The position numbers and the translations under genes are program-made. A stretch of 31,029 bases of DNA from Haplomitrium mnioides (Eukaryota; Marchantiophyta; Haplomitriopsida; Calobryales): contig JBNGIS010009018.1 in assembly GCA_049999725.1 (NCBI GenBank), positions 1-31,029 on the forward strand, given 5' to 3'. A model generated the notes under the pieces. The model was not told where the DNA came from. It saw only the letters and a program-made list of their open reading frames with translations, and did no database searches. This document shows positions 20,523 to 30,543 of this stretch, one piece after another (within the stretch, counting starts at the first letter, position 1; every line of letters begins with the position of its first letter).

Positions 20523-22653
20523 GTAAAGAATGAACTTTATCATCTTACAAGGCTTAGTGAAGAATGAATTGTATCATCTACCAAGCATGAGTGAAGAATG
20601 AATTGTATCCTCTCTGTATGCTTAGTGAAGAATGAAGTGTATCGACTTCCAAGGATGAGTGAGGAATGAATTGTATTGTCTTCCAAGATTGAGTGAAGAA
20701 TGAATTGTATCAACTTCCAAACTTGAGTGAAGAATAAAATGGATTGTCTTCCAAAGTTGAGTGAAGAATGATTTGCATTGTCTTCCAAGGCCTAGTGATG
20801 AATTAATTGTATAATTTTCCAAGGTTGAGTAAAGATTGAATTGCATCATCTTCCAAAGATGAGAGAAGATTGAATTTTATCGTCTTGCAAGCATGAGTGA
20901 AGAATGAAATGTATCGTCCTCCAAGCCTGAGTGAAAAATAAACTGTATTGTCTTTTCGAGTTGAGTGAAGAATGAATTGTATCCTCCTCGTAGGCTTAGT
21001 GAAGTACAAATTGCCTTGTGTTCCAAGGTTGTGTGAAAAATGAGATGTATCGTCTTCCAAGGTTGAGCGAAGAATGAATTGTATTGTTGTCCTAGGTTGA
21101 GTGAAGAATGAACTGTCTCATCTTTCAAAGATGAGTGAAACACGACTTGCATCGTCTTCCAATGATGAGTGAATAATGAAATGTAATGTCGTCCAAGGCT
21201 GAGTAAAGAATGAACTACATCTTCTTCTAATTTAAAGTGAAGAGTGAATTGCATCGTATTCCAAGGCAATGTGAAGAATGAAATACATCATCTTACAAGG
21301 CTGAGTTAAAGATTGATTTTGTCGTCTCCCAAGGCTAAGTGAAGAATGACTTGTATTGTCATACAAGGTTGAGTGAAGGATAAGTTGTATTGTTTTCCAA
21401 GGCTGAGTGAAGAATGAATTGTATCCTCTTTAAAGGCTAAGTGAAGATTGAATTGTTTTGCCTTCTAAGGTAGAGTGAAGAATGAATTGTAACGTCTTCC
21501 AAGATTTAGTGAAGAATGAATTGTATCGTCTTCCTAGGCTGAGTGAAGAATGAATTGTGTCGTCTCTCAAGGCATAGGGAAGAATAAATTGTATAGTTTT
21601 TTGAGGTTGAGTGAAGATTGAATTGTACTATCCTTCTAGGCTAAGTGAAGAATGAAATGTATCGCCTTCCAAGGCTTAGTGAAGAATGAAATTTAATGTC
21701 TTAGTGAAGAATGAATTGTATCCTCTTTGAATGGTGAGTGAAGACTGAATTGTATCATCTTCAAAAGATATGTGAAGAATAAATTGTATCGTCTTCCAAG
21801 ATTGAGTGAAGAATGAATTGCATAGTCCTCCAATGCTCAGTGAAGATTGAATTATATCGTCTTGCAAAGCTCAGTGAAGAATGATTTGTATCATCTCCCA
21901 AGGCTTAGTGAAGAATAAATTGTATTGTTTTCTAATAGCGAGTTAAGAATGAATTGTATTATCTTCCAAGGGTGAGTGAAGATTGAATCGTATTGTCTTT
22001 CAAGATTGAGTGAAGAATGAAATGAGTCGTCCTACAGGGCTGAGTGAAGCATAAATTGTATCATCTTCCTTGACAAAGTGAAAAACAAATTGAATCGTCT
22101 TCCAAAGCTTTGTGAAGAATGAATTGTAATGTCTTTCAAGGCTGAGTGAAGAATGAAGTGTATCATCCTCCAAAGCTGGGTGAAGAATGAATTGTATTGT
22201 ACTCCAAGGTTGAGTGAAGAATGAATTGCATTGTCTCCCAAGGGTGACTGAAGAAAAAATTGTATCATCCTCCAAGGCTAAGTGAAAAATGAATTGCATC
22301 CTCTTCCTAGGCTGAGTGAAAAAGGAATTGTATCGTCTTCCAAGGCTGAAAGAAGAATGAATTGTATCCTCTCTAAAGGCTTAGTGAAGAATGAATTGTA
22401 TCGTTGTTCTAGGCTGAGAGAAGAATGAGATGTATCGTCCTCCAAGGTGAGTGAAGAATAAATTGTATCATCCTCCAAGGTCTACTATAGAAAAAATTGT
22501 ACGTCTTTGAAAGTTGAGTGAAGAATGAATTGTATCATTATCAACTATTGAGTGAGGACAAAATTGTTTTGTCTTCGAAGGCTGGCTGAAGACAAAATTG
22601 TTTCGTCTTCCAAGGCTGCTTGAAGATTAAAATGTATCGTCCTTCAAGGCTTA
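20523..22653 (+). repeat. Higher-order block D (paired with 18,050-20,390)
   Basis: The second copy of the 2.3-2.5-kb block. The offset falls from 2,473 to 2,264 between its ends, a loss of about six units. Its last 372 bp were then duplicated again in tandem. Confidence 0.7.
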
Positions 22654-23020
22654 GTGAAAAATGAATTGCCTCTTCTTCCTAGGCTGGGTGAAAAAGGAAT
22701 TGTATCATCTTCTAAGGCTTAAAGAAGAATGAATTGTATCCTCTCTGAAGGCTTAGTGAAGAATGAATTGCATCGTTCTCCTAGGCTGAGAGAAGATAGA
22801 GATGTATCGTTCTCCAAGGTGAGTGAAGAATAAATTGTGTCATCCTCCAAGGTCTACTAAAGAAAAAATTGTACGTCTTTGAAAGTTGAGTGAAGAATGA
22901 ATTGTATCATTATCAACGGTTGAGTGAGGACAAAATTGTTTTGTCTTCTAAGGCTAGCTGAAGACAGAATTGTTTCATCTTCCAAGGCTGCTTGAAGATT
23001 AAAATGTATTGTCCTCCAAG
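22282..23020 (+). repeat. 372-bp tandem duplication of eleven units
   Basis: Copy 1 starts at 22,282 and copy 2 at 22,654. Every checked anchor has offset 372: the GTGAAAAATGAATTGC start, TCTACTA(T/A)AG (22,481 and 22,853), and CAAGGCTGCTTGAAGATTAA (22,611 and 22,983). Copies are far more alike than average units, so this is a recent event. A diverged third copy lies at about 20,018-20,385. Confidence 0.92.
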
Positions 23021-23231
23021 GCTATGTGAAGAATAAAATGTATTGTTCTCCAAGATTGAGTAAAGAATAAATTTTATCGTCCGATAAGGTGAGTGACGAG
23101 CGAATTGTATTGTCCTTTTTGGTTGAGAAAAGGGTAAATTGTATCATTATCCAAAGCTTAGTGAAGAATGAATTGTATTGCCTTCCAAGGCTGAGTGAAG
23201 AATGAATTATATCATCTTGCAAGGCTGAGTG

Positions 23232-24250
23232 AAGAATGAATTGCATCATCCTCCAAAATTGAGTGAAGAATGAAATGTATCGTCTTCCAACACTAAGTGA
23301 AGCATGAATTGCATCGTCTTCCAAGGGTGAGTGAAGATTGATTTGTATCATGTCCCAAGCCTTAGTGAAGAATGAACTACATTGTTTTCCAAGGCTAAGT
23401 AAAAAATGAATTGTATCATCTTCCAAGGCTGAGTGAAGATTGAATTGTATTGTATTCCAAAGCTGAGTTAAACATGAAATATACCGTCCTATAAGGCTGA
23501 GTGAAGAATGAATTGCATCAACTTCAAAGGCTGAGGAAAAATAGAATTGTTTAATCTTCCAAGGCTAAGTGAGGATTGAATTGTATCATCCTCCAAGGTT
23601 CAGTGAACAATGAATTGTATTTCCTTCCAAGGCTAATTGAAGAATGAATTGTATCATCTTGCAAGGCTGAGTGAAGAATGAATTGTATCATTTTCCAAAG
23701 ATGAATGAAGAATGAACTGTATCGTTTCCAGGGCTATGTGAGGAGAAAATTGTATCTTCTTCCAAGGCTGAGTGAAGAATGAGATGAATGGTCCTACAGT
23801 TGAGTAAATGAATTGAATCATTTTCCAAGACTTAGTGAAGAATGAGATGCATCATCTTCAAAGGTTGAGTGAAGAATGAATTGTATTGTCCTCCAAGGCT
23901 GAGTGAAGAATGAATTGTAACGTCTTTCTAGCCAAAGTGAAGAGTGAATTGTATCATTCTCCAAGGTTGAGTGATCATTGAACTATATCGTCTTCCAAGG
24001 CTAAGTGAAGAATAAATTGTATCATCCTCCAAGGCTCACTAAAGAAAAAAATATGTCGTCTTCTAAGGCTAACTGAAGAATGATCAGTATCGTCTTCCAA
24101 GGTTGAGTGAGGAATGAATTGTATCGTCTTCCAAGGCTACGTGAAGAATGATCAGTATCGCCTCCAAAGGCTTAGTGAAGAATGAATTACATCGTCTTCC
24201 AAGGCTTTGTGAGGAATGAAATGTATTATCCTTCAAGGTTGAGTGGATAA
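23232..24250 (+). repeat. Higher-order block B (paired with 13,960-15,285)
   Basis: The same ordered variant units as block A, in the same orientation, lacking about eight units (near 23,517) and one more (near 24,200) relative to A. It ends about 30 bp before the copia LTR. Confidence 0.85.
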
Positions 24251-24279
24251 TGAATTAAATTTTCTTCCAAGGCTGACTC

Positions 24280-24570
24280 TGTTGTAATGTGATGTGCAAT
24301 AAACATGCAACATTGGCCATTAGCTCATGCAAATATATGAAGGTATGAATCTTCTCTACTTCTTCTCTTCTCAATCTCAAGTGTTAATCCTCTTCTCAAA
24401 TCTCAATAATAATAATAATCCATGATACAATGATAATCCAAACATGATTATAGTTACCTTAATACTAGGTTAAGCTTAACCTAACATGGTTTCTAACTAT
24501 AGATTACTAACCTAATCCTAGGTTAAGTATCCTCCTCTTATCTAAGTATATTACTAAATGTACTCTAATA
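24280..24570 (-). repeat. Copia 3' LTR (about 291 bp)
   Basis: On the minus strand it starts TATTAGAGTA (expected TGTTAGAG) directly after the purine-rich ACGGGGAG and ends CATTACAACA at 24,280. The first dinucleotide appears mutated from TG to TA. GACTC (24,275-24,279) is the possible target duplication, but the other end is not visible. Confidence 0.75.
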
Positions 24571-24583
24571 CTCCCCGTTGGTT
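24571..24583 (-). promoter_or_regulatory. Copia polypurine tract
   Basis: The minus strand reads ACCAACGGGGAG right before the LTR, like the AxGGGGGAG tracts that precede plant copia LTRs, with one interrupting base. Confidence 0.6.
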
Positions 24584-24918
24584 ATAACATGGGAATGTTG
24601 TAAGCAACCGTAACATAAAACCTTGTAAGATGAAGATAGGAGGATATAGCTCCAACTCCCCCAATAGAATCCATATAAATTGATAATGATGTTGCCTCAT
24701 TAAAACCCTCTCATACCCCTTCGAGGGAAAGAGTACAACCATCATGATCAATGGATAAAAATGTCTGAAAAATAATGAAATAGACCAATATAAAAGATTA
24801 AGGATATGGTTGCAGGCCAAGAAAATCGCATAAGAGCATAATATGAGGAGACAATATAAAGATGATTATATAGAAAATATAAGAATACACCTCTAATATA
24901 GAAGATATAATCGTCGAA
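24584..24918 (-). other. Copia 3' untranslated segment
   Basis: AT-rich sequence between the end of the RNase H frame (stop at 24,919) and the polypurine tract. The open frame at 24,554-24,820 lacks similarity to anything I recognise. Confidence 0.5.
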
Positions 24919-26390
24919 TCAATATAAAGGATAAAGATAATCAAAGATAGAGATATATATCACAATAAATTGGATAATCGACAAAGTCCAATAAGATTGC
25001 AATATCGTCGATGCAGCACCAAAGGTAGCATTGGTAAAAAGATCAGTAATATTGTCTTTCTCAGCAATCAACTGCACGGATATCGTGTCGTCCTTCTGCT
25101 CATATGTAAAGAAGAATTTCGGTGCGATATGTTTGATACAATCTCCTCGGACAAAGCCCCAAGAGATCTGCTGCACACAAGCCAAATTATCCTCATAGAA
25201 GACAGTAGGGTTAGATAGACAAGAAAGACCACAAGACTAATAAATATGATCAATCATCCTACATAAATAAATGCATTCTCGACTCGCTTCATACAGAGGA
25301 ATAATCTCTACATGATTGGAAGATGTGCAGGTCAAAGTGTGCTTAGTACTCTTCCATGATATGACTCTAGAGCCATATAGAAATACATATCTAGTTTGGG
25401 ATTTAGCATTGTTAGGATCCGAAAGGTATCCTGCATCCGTATAATCGGTTAGGATTTGATCAGTGTGTTTTGGGAAATATAGTCCTATGTCAATGGTTCC
25501 TTGTAAGTATCTGAATACTTGCTTGATTCCATTCCAATGCTTGATTGTAGGTTGTGAACTATGCCTAGCTAGCAAGTTCACGACAAAGGAAATATCAAGA
25601 CGAGTTTGATTTGCCAAATACATAAGAGCTTCTATAATGGAGAGATATGGAATCTCTGATCCAAGGATAGGCTCTATGTTATTCCTTTTATGGAATAGAT
25701 CTTTCTGTCTATCCAGTGATCTAGTCTCCATAGGAGATGTCAGCAGATGCGATTTATCCATATAAAATTGTTTTAGGACTTTCTTCGTATAAGTACTCTA
25801 ATGGATCAAAATTCCATCGTCAAGGTACTCAAAGTGAAGTCCCAAGCAATAGGCTATCTTACCAATATCCCTCATATCCAAAATCTTCTTAAGCATAGAA
25901 ATAGTTTGCTCAAATAAGTTTATATCATCAATATAGAGTTTGACAACAATAAATTGTTTGTCGATATTCTTGATGAATAAACTAGGTGCAATGTCATCAT
26001 AGTGGAAACCCATAGCTATCATCTACTCTTTAAGTCTATGATACCAAATATGACTGCTTTGTTTAAGTCCATAACTAGATCTCATGATCTGAACAACATA
26101 TCCATCCTTGGCGAGAGGCATGGATTGAAGCATAAGAGGGACAATAAGTCCAATCTGCCTAGTCTGCATCTCATAGACTAAAGGTCCAAGCCCAGTACTC
26201 CCCCTCTTGGGCTGTAAATTGGTCGAGGGTAAAGAGGTAGATGGTTCACGTAAAGGCTTCCCCTTTGAGACATTCTCCCCCTAAATATGATAGACATTCC
26301 TAGCAATAAGCTCAAGGGGAGCTTTCATATAGATCTGGTTATCAAGAAGCCCATACAAGTATGTTGTCACCACAAATAGCCGCTACTTTG
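24919..26390 (-). pseudogene. Copia RT and RNase H (broken)
   Basis: One minus-strand frame carries, in order, VVTTYLYGLLDNQIYMKAP (about 26,370-26,315), SYGLKQSSHIWYHRL (about 26,070), MGFHYDDIAPSLFIK, the catalytic KLYIDDINLF (Y-x-D-D intact, 25,935-25,924), LGLHFEY, then LANQTRLDISFVVNLLARH, FRYLQGTIDIGL, DAGYLSDPNNAKSQTRYVF (RNase H start), ISWKSTKHTLTCTSSNHVE, YEDNLACVQQI and KHIAPKFFF. These are standard plant Ty1/copia blocks. In-frame TAG stops lie at 26,023, 25,798 and 25,237; the last two stand where Gln is usual. The stretch 26,300-26,110 is poorly conserved and has at least one further stop. The enzyme would copy element RNA; it is inactive here. Confidence 0.9.
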
Positions 26391-26399
26391 AACCAGGAA

Positions 26400-27262
26400 C
26401 AGGCTACTCAGAACAGGAACCCCTTTTTTGTTGGGAAAAATTGTGATTTTTTATATCAAAAAACATAAAAAACGAGGTTAATTTTTAAACAAAGAGTACA
26501 TGAGTTTTTTGGGTTTGGTTTTGGTTGTTTCAGCAAGCATAATAGAGTGAAAGTCAATTTTATTATGAAAAATCAATCAATATTACTAGTTTTTATGAAA
26601 ATATTGGAAAACTCGAATTTTTTTAAAATCATAAAAATTACGATAAGTTTTCATCAAAAAATTGCATTTATCATTGATTACAATTCTAAGCCCAAAAGTT
26701 TAAATACATGTCACAAGAAACTATTTTGAAATATGTTTGATTGCACAAACTTGAGCCACGCGTAGACATGGTGCTCTTTCGAACTTTTTTGTTGGAAAAA
26801 TATTACAAAACACAAAGAAAAAGCATAAAAGGACTAGAAGTCAAGGGAATGAGTTTGCAATGGTAAACACAAAAACAAGGAAAAAGAAACATTGCATTGA
26901 TTTAAGAGCTTTAATAAAAACGTCAAGAAGAAAGGAAGCTTTTAGTTTAAGTTGAAAATCCATGTAATCAAAAGTGAATGTAGGCTTTCAAAAAGGTTCC
27001 AACAATTAAAAATATTTCATAGTTCAACGAAGCATATACAGAAACGTATCATAGTTCTTAATAAAAAAGGTAGTAGCTTAGAAGATTGCATTAAGATTGT
27101 AAACATGAAACATGTTCAAGTTTTAGACTTGATTCAACTAAACAAAGGTATCAAGATCTACAAAAGAGTCTATGACTTGTGTACAAACAAAGTTGTAAGC
27201 GGTTGTCTTTGCATGAAGAAGCTTAGAGGTTATGTAGGAGAAGTAGAACTTTTGAAAGGCGT
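26400..27262. other. AT-rich spacer, no supported gene
   Basis: Between the truncated copia element and the 52-bp repeat the sequence is rich in A and T runs. TTTTTTGTTGG(G)AAAAA occurs twice (about 26,425 and 26,786). A plus-strand open frame at 26,952-27,398 (148 codons) runs into the 52-bp repeat, has no recognisable domain, and is not called as a gene. Confidence 0.5.
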
Positions 27263-27530
27263 GGACTTCCACCCCAATGTCTATGCGCACATAGGAATCC
27301 AAGCTCAACATGCGAACACTCCACTCCAAAGTCTAGGTGCGCTAAAGAATCTAAGCTCAACAAGTGAACACTCCACCCCAAAGTCTATGCGTATATAGGA
27401 ATCTGAACTCACCAACTGAACACTCCACCTGAAAGTCTAGGCGCACTTAGGAATCCAAACTCACCATCTGAACACTCCACTCCAAAGTCTATGCGCACAT
27501 ACGAATCCCAACTCACAAGCATAACATTCT
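27263..27530 (+). repeat. 52-bp tandem repeat, five copies
   Basis: GTCTA(T/G)G is found at 27,279, 27,331, 27,383, 27,435 and 27,487, exactly 52 bp apart. Each unit contains AACACTCCACTCCAAA, then a CTATGCGCACATAG-type palindrome, then GAATCCAAACTCA. Two units have CTAGG in place of CTATG. Confidence 0.93.
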
Positions 27531-27876
27531 TAAAGAAAGACTGAGAAGAAGCTAGGTTTTAGATTCCGTAGAAGAGTTTTTGTACATTGTACGTTTTGCT
27601 TGCAAATCAAAGTCTATGTGCGCATAGGGTTCACACTTCTACAACCGAGGATACAGACTGTAAACGTTCCATTTTTGCAACAAACTCTACATATGCAAAA
27701 CAATTCAACTTCTAAATCGAAATCTAAAAGTAAAAAACGAGTACAAAGCTCTTTTTTTGAGTCAAACAATGCTAAAGATTTAAATTTTTACAACAATGTC
27801 TTCAAAAGAAAAACAATTTAGTCAACTTGGGCAGATGCTTCAGCGAGATAATGACCTTAAAAGTTAAAAGCAAAAT
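27531..27876. other. AT-rich spacer with one palindrome, no supported gene
   Basis: Contains CTATGTGCGCATAG at 27,614-27,627. No coding similarity was seen. It ends at the first assembly gap. Confidence 0.5.
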
Positions 27877-27976
27877 NNNNNNNNNNNNNNNNNNNNNNNN
27901 NNNNNNNNNNNNNNNNNNNNNNNNNNNNNNNNNNNNNNNNNNNNNNNNNNNNNNNNNNNNNNNNNNNNNNNNNNNN
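27877..27976. other. Assembly gap (100 N)
   Basis: Exactly 100 N, a conventional placeholder length, so the true size is unknown. Sequence on both sides contains TCAACTTGG followed by similar words, which hints at an unresolved repeat. Confidence 0.99.
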
Positions 27977-28317
27977 TCAACTTGGAATGATTTACGGTCA
28001 TAAGTTCAAGTTTGCCAAAAATCCAACAAGTTACTAAAAACGATTTTCAAATACTTTTGGAAATGATCCTCTTAAATTATACAAGATTTGCAAATACAAA
28101 ACATAGAACAAAATTCTTGAAGGACTTTAGTTGCTTGTCTCAATTTCTTCATATTCAGCTTCAGAAGATTCATCAAGGTTTGTTTGATATGTCTCAGTTT
28201 TAATGACACTGTTTGAATCTCTTTGAAACATTTTAGGATTGAGGATTTTTTGTCTTTTGTACTCAAACATATTTGCTTTAATGGTAGCTAGAGTGGTTTT
28301 CCTCAATTGGTTTTTCT

Positions 28318-28417
28318 NNNNNNNNNNNNNNNNNNNNNNNNNNNNNNNNNNNNNNNNNNNNNNNNNNNNNNNNNNNNNNNNNNNNNNNNNNNNNNNNNNN
28401 NNNNNNNNNNNNNNNNN
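28318..28417. other. Assembly gap (100 N) inside the DUF7869-like pseudogene
   Basis: Exactly 100 N. The frame appears to continue across it only because of the placeholder length, so nothing should be inferred from that. Confidence 0.99.
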
Positions 28418-29838
28418 TTTAGCCAAACAAGCAAACCATTGAACTCGTACTCGTTTCGGGTTTGGCGGATCTTCCTCATCAAAGGACAAAACTTTGAGAA
28501 CTTTGGCATTCCAAAAGGGTCTGCTCTTTGGATCTAGAGACGCAACAACACAAATAAACATTCTGGCTTTCAAATCATGTAGATTGCCAAGTTTATGCTC
28601 GTATTGAGTATTGTGCGAAAGATTCCTTTCTCGCAATCTAAGTGCTCCATCATAGATTGCTCGACGTGTAGAAAGTATTTGCTGTACCGGAGCATCGTCT
28701 TCTGTTTGTGGAGCTTGAAGCTAAGAATCCAGACAAACATTTTGAAAATCATTACAAGTGTTTGACTATTGTGAAGGTGGAAAGGTAAATTGTACTTCGA
28801 GTCGTTGTCTTTTCTTTTCAAGGATGGAAGCCGTAATCTCTTGTTGGGCAAGAAAAAAGTCATTCCACCATTGAATATTAGAATCTGAAAAGAACTTGTA
28901 GCAGTTCTCACTTATGTTGTCCCTTATTGAAATTACCACTTTCTCGGCATCCACTTCTCTTTCTTCTTGTTGAGATCATTTGATTTCAGAATATGCCTTG
29001 AGAGGAATCAATATTGAACTCAAAAATTCTCTGTCCACTTCAGGTAGGCACTTGAGTTGACAAATACCATTTGCAGGTAGCCAAAATTCATCTGTTGAGA
29101 ACTATTTGCTCCAAATCTTTGCTTTGAAATCATTTAATTGGAACTTGAATTGTTGATTTAAAGTAATATCATGTACCCTTTGAACAAGAGAAGGACTTTG
29201 ATGTAGAAACATTTTGAAATCGCAAGTTTCCAACAAAAGAGTCACTTGAGGTTTAGGATTATAAGATAATTGAAGCGTCTCACTTAGACTGGTGATCGTG
29301 AAAGCTTTGACAAGTTTTAAACGTTTCGAGAATTGGTTGAACATTTAATCAAATTGATCATGAGTATAGCCAATCATGAGAAATCCCACCTTGATTTTTC
29401 AAAAAACATTCTTGGCAATAAGAAGACTAAGATATCCAAACATGATAGAATTCTTATTCTCTCGTGTCATGTTGTCTAGCTGAAGATAAAAAGTTGGAGG
29501 CAGCGAGCCTTCAAAGTCACATAATATTTTGTTGAGCACAATAGCTGTCAAATTGGAATCGCTTCTCAAGTTTCCGTACGTTAAGAAGACCCTCGAAGAG
29601 AGAGCATAATTGAATATTAAGGCACCAACAACATGCACACCCACCAAACAATCCTTATCAATATTTTTTGGTGGCGATGGCTAGTGTGGAATATAAGTTT
29701 TCTTCTGATCCATTCCATCAATGACAATTCCCAAGTACTTTTGACCATCGGCATAACATTTTCTTCAATGGTTTGCAAGTTTTGATCTTTCTTTCATTTG
29801 TTGGTCATGATGAAGAAACAATTGGCGATTATATTTGA

Positions 29839-30543
29839 CTACATCAATCCAAAACAAGAAGAACATTAAACTGGTTCCGTAAAACATAGATGGATACTTG
29901 TAACTTCAAAACACAACCTTAGGTGTAAATAATATTGAAAGCATCTTAAACAAATGTTTGAATTTATTGAAACGAAACACTTTTTAAAAGATAAAAAAGA
30001 AACCTTAGGCAATTTGAAAAAAGGAAAATCTAGTGGGAAAAAAAAACTAGATTTGCAAAAAAAGGTTACAAGATCACATCCTTTGAGCGTTTAGAATGAG
30101 TGGAGGCAACAACAGATCATATACGTGCATAGGACCAATACAACAACATCAATATCATGGCTTCTTGTGAATGTTGTTGCGATTGGTTTTGAAAGAATTA
30201 AGAACAAATTCTATGCGCGCATAGGATTTGCAAACAACAAAAACAACTTTTTGCAAGGCTAGGGTCTCAACATTAAGCAAATTCATTTTCTGGCTTTACT
30301 AGACTACAGAAAAGGTGAAAATTGAAAAATAAAACAACAGAGTCTATGTGTGCATAGACTCCCTTCTCACAACTCATCTTGCTAAGAATTATTCGACTCT
30401 AATCTTCTTTGTGAAAGAACTTCAAAAAAATTATTTCTTTAACTGTAAGTTGAGAAAACATAACATCTCTAGAACTAAGCTTTGAGTCTAGAAAAAAAAT
30501 GATGGATTAACCAAAGGTGTCAAAAGAGAATAAAGTTTGTAAC
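29839..30543 (-). other. Predicted intron of the DUF7869-like pseudogene (705 bp)
   Basis: On the minus strand exon 1 ends GATAAAG followed by GTTACA (GT at 30,543-30,542), and exon 2 is preceded by TTGGATTGATGTAG (AG ending at 29,839). Joining completes a Val codon and gives ESDK-V-KYNRQ, in phase and directly ahead of the FLHHDQQMKERSKL block. The interval is AT-rich, has stops in all frames, and carries three CTATG..CATAG-type palindromes (30,121, 30,211 and 30,344). Confidence 0.6.
30121..30357 (+). repeat. Dispersed palindromes of the CTATGCGCGCATAG type
   Basis: ATACGTGCATAG at 30,121, CTATGCGCGCATAG at 30,211-30,224 (a perfect palindrome) and CTATGTGTGCATAG at 30,344-30,357. The same motif occurs in the 52-bp repeat and at 27,614 on the far side of the pseudogene. 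Confidence 0.8.

Larger units (their letters stand above)
13772..24279 (+). repeat. 34-bp satellite/minisatellite array, about 309 copies
   Basis: One short unit repeats head to tail for 10,508 bp with no change of orientation. Its core on the plus strand is GAATTGTATCGTCTTCCA, followed by AGGCTGAGTGAA and back to GAATGAATTG; the period is 34 bp with occasional 1-2 bp indels and partial units. Copies are strongly diverged from each other. On the minus strand the consensus has no stop, so short open frames with a repeating LEDDTIHSSL / GRRYNSFFTQ / WKTIQFILHS pattern appear; these are a by-product, not genes. The left edge is cut by E1's 5' LTR and the right edge by a copia LTR, so the true array is probably larger. 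I do not recognise the family. Confidence 0.97.
24280..26400 (-). mobile_element. Ty1/copia retrotransposon, 3' part only
   Basis: On the minus strand it has RT, RNase H, a polypurine tract and the 3' LTR. The part upstream of RT (gag, protease, integrase) is missing; recognisable RT fades near 26,390. The LTR end TTACAACA abuts satellite sequence, so it inserted into or beside the 34-bp array. TAG stops interrupt an otherwise continuous frame. Confidence 0.88.

Noticed and set aside
13772-24279. Many minus-strand open frames in the satellite with a 34-residue repeating peptide
   Set aside because: Because 34 is not a multiple of three, one frame reads all three phases of the unit. A random 34-bp unit lacks stops on a given strand about one time in five, so openness is not evidence of coding. 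Frames break at indels and stops, and no start or domain is conserved.
13772-24279. CRISPR-like array
   Set aside because: Units are contiguous with no unique spacers, and the setting is plant retroelements.
26952-27398. A 148-codon plus-strand open frame
   Set aside because: No recognisable domain; its last third runs through the 52-bp tandem repeat and its composition matches the surrounding AT-rich DNA.
28570-28911. A 113-codon minus-strand open frame
   Set aside because: It lies in a different frame across the DUF7869-like pseudogene; the conserved family blocks on both sides are in the other frame.
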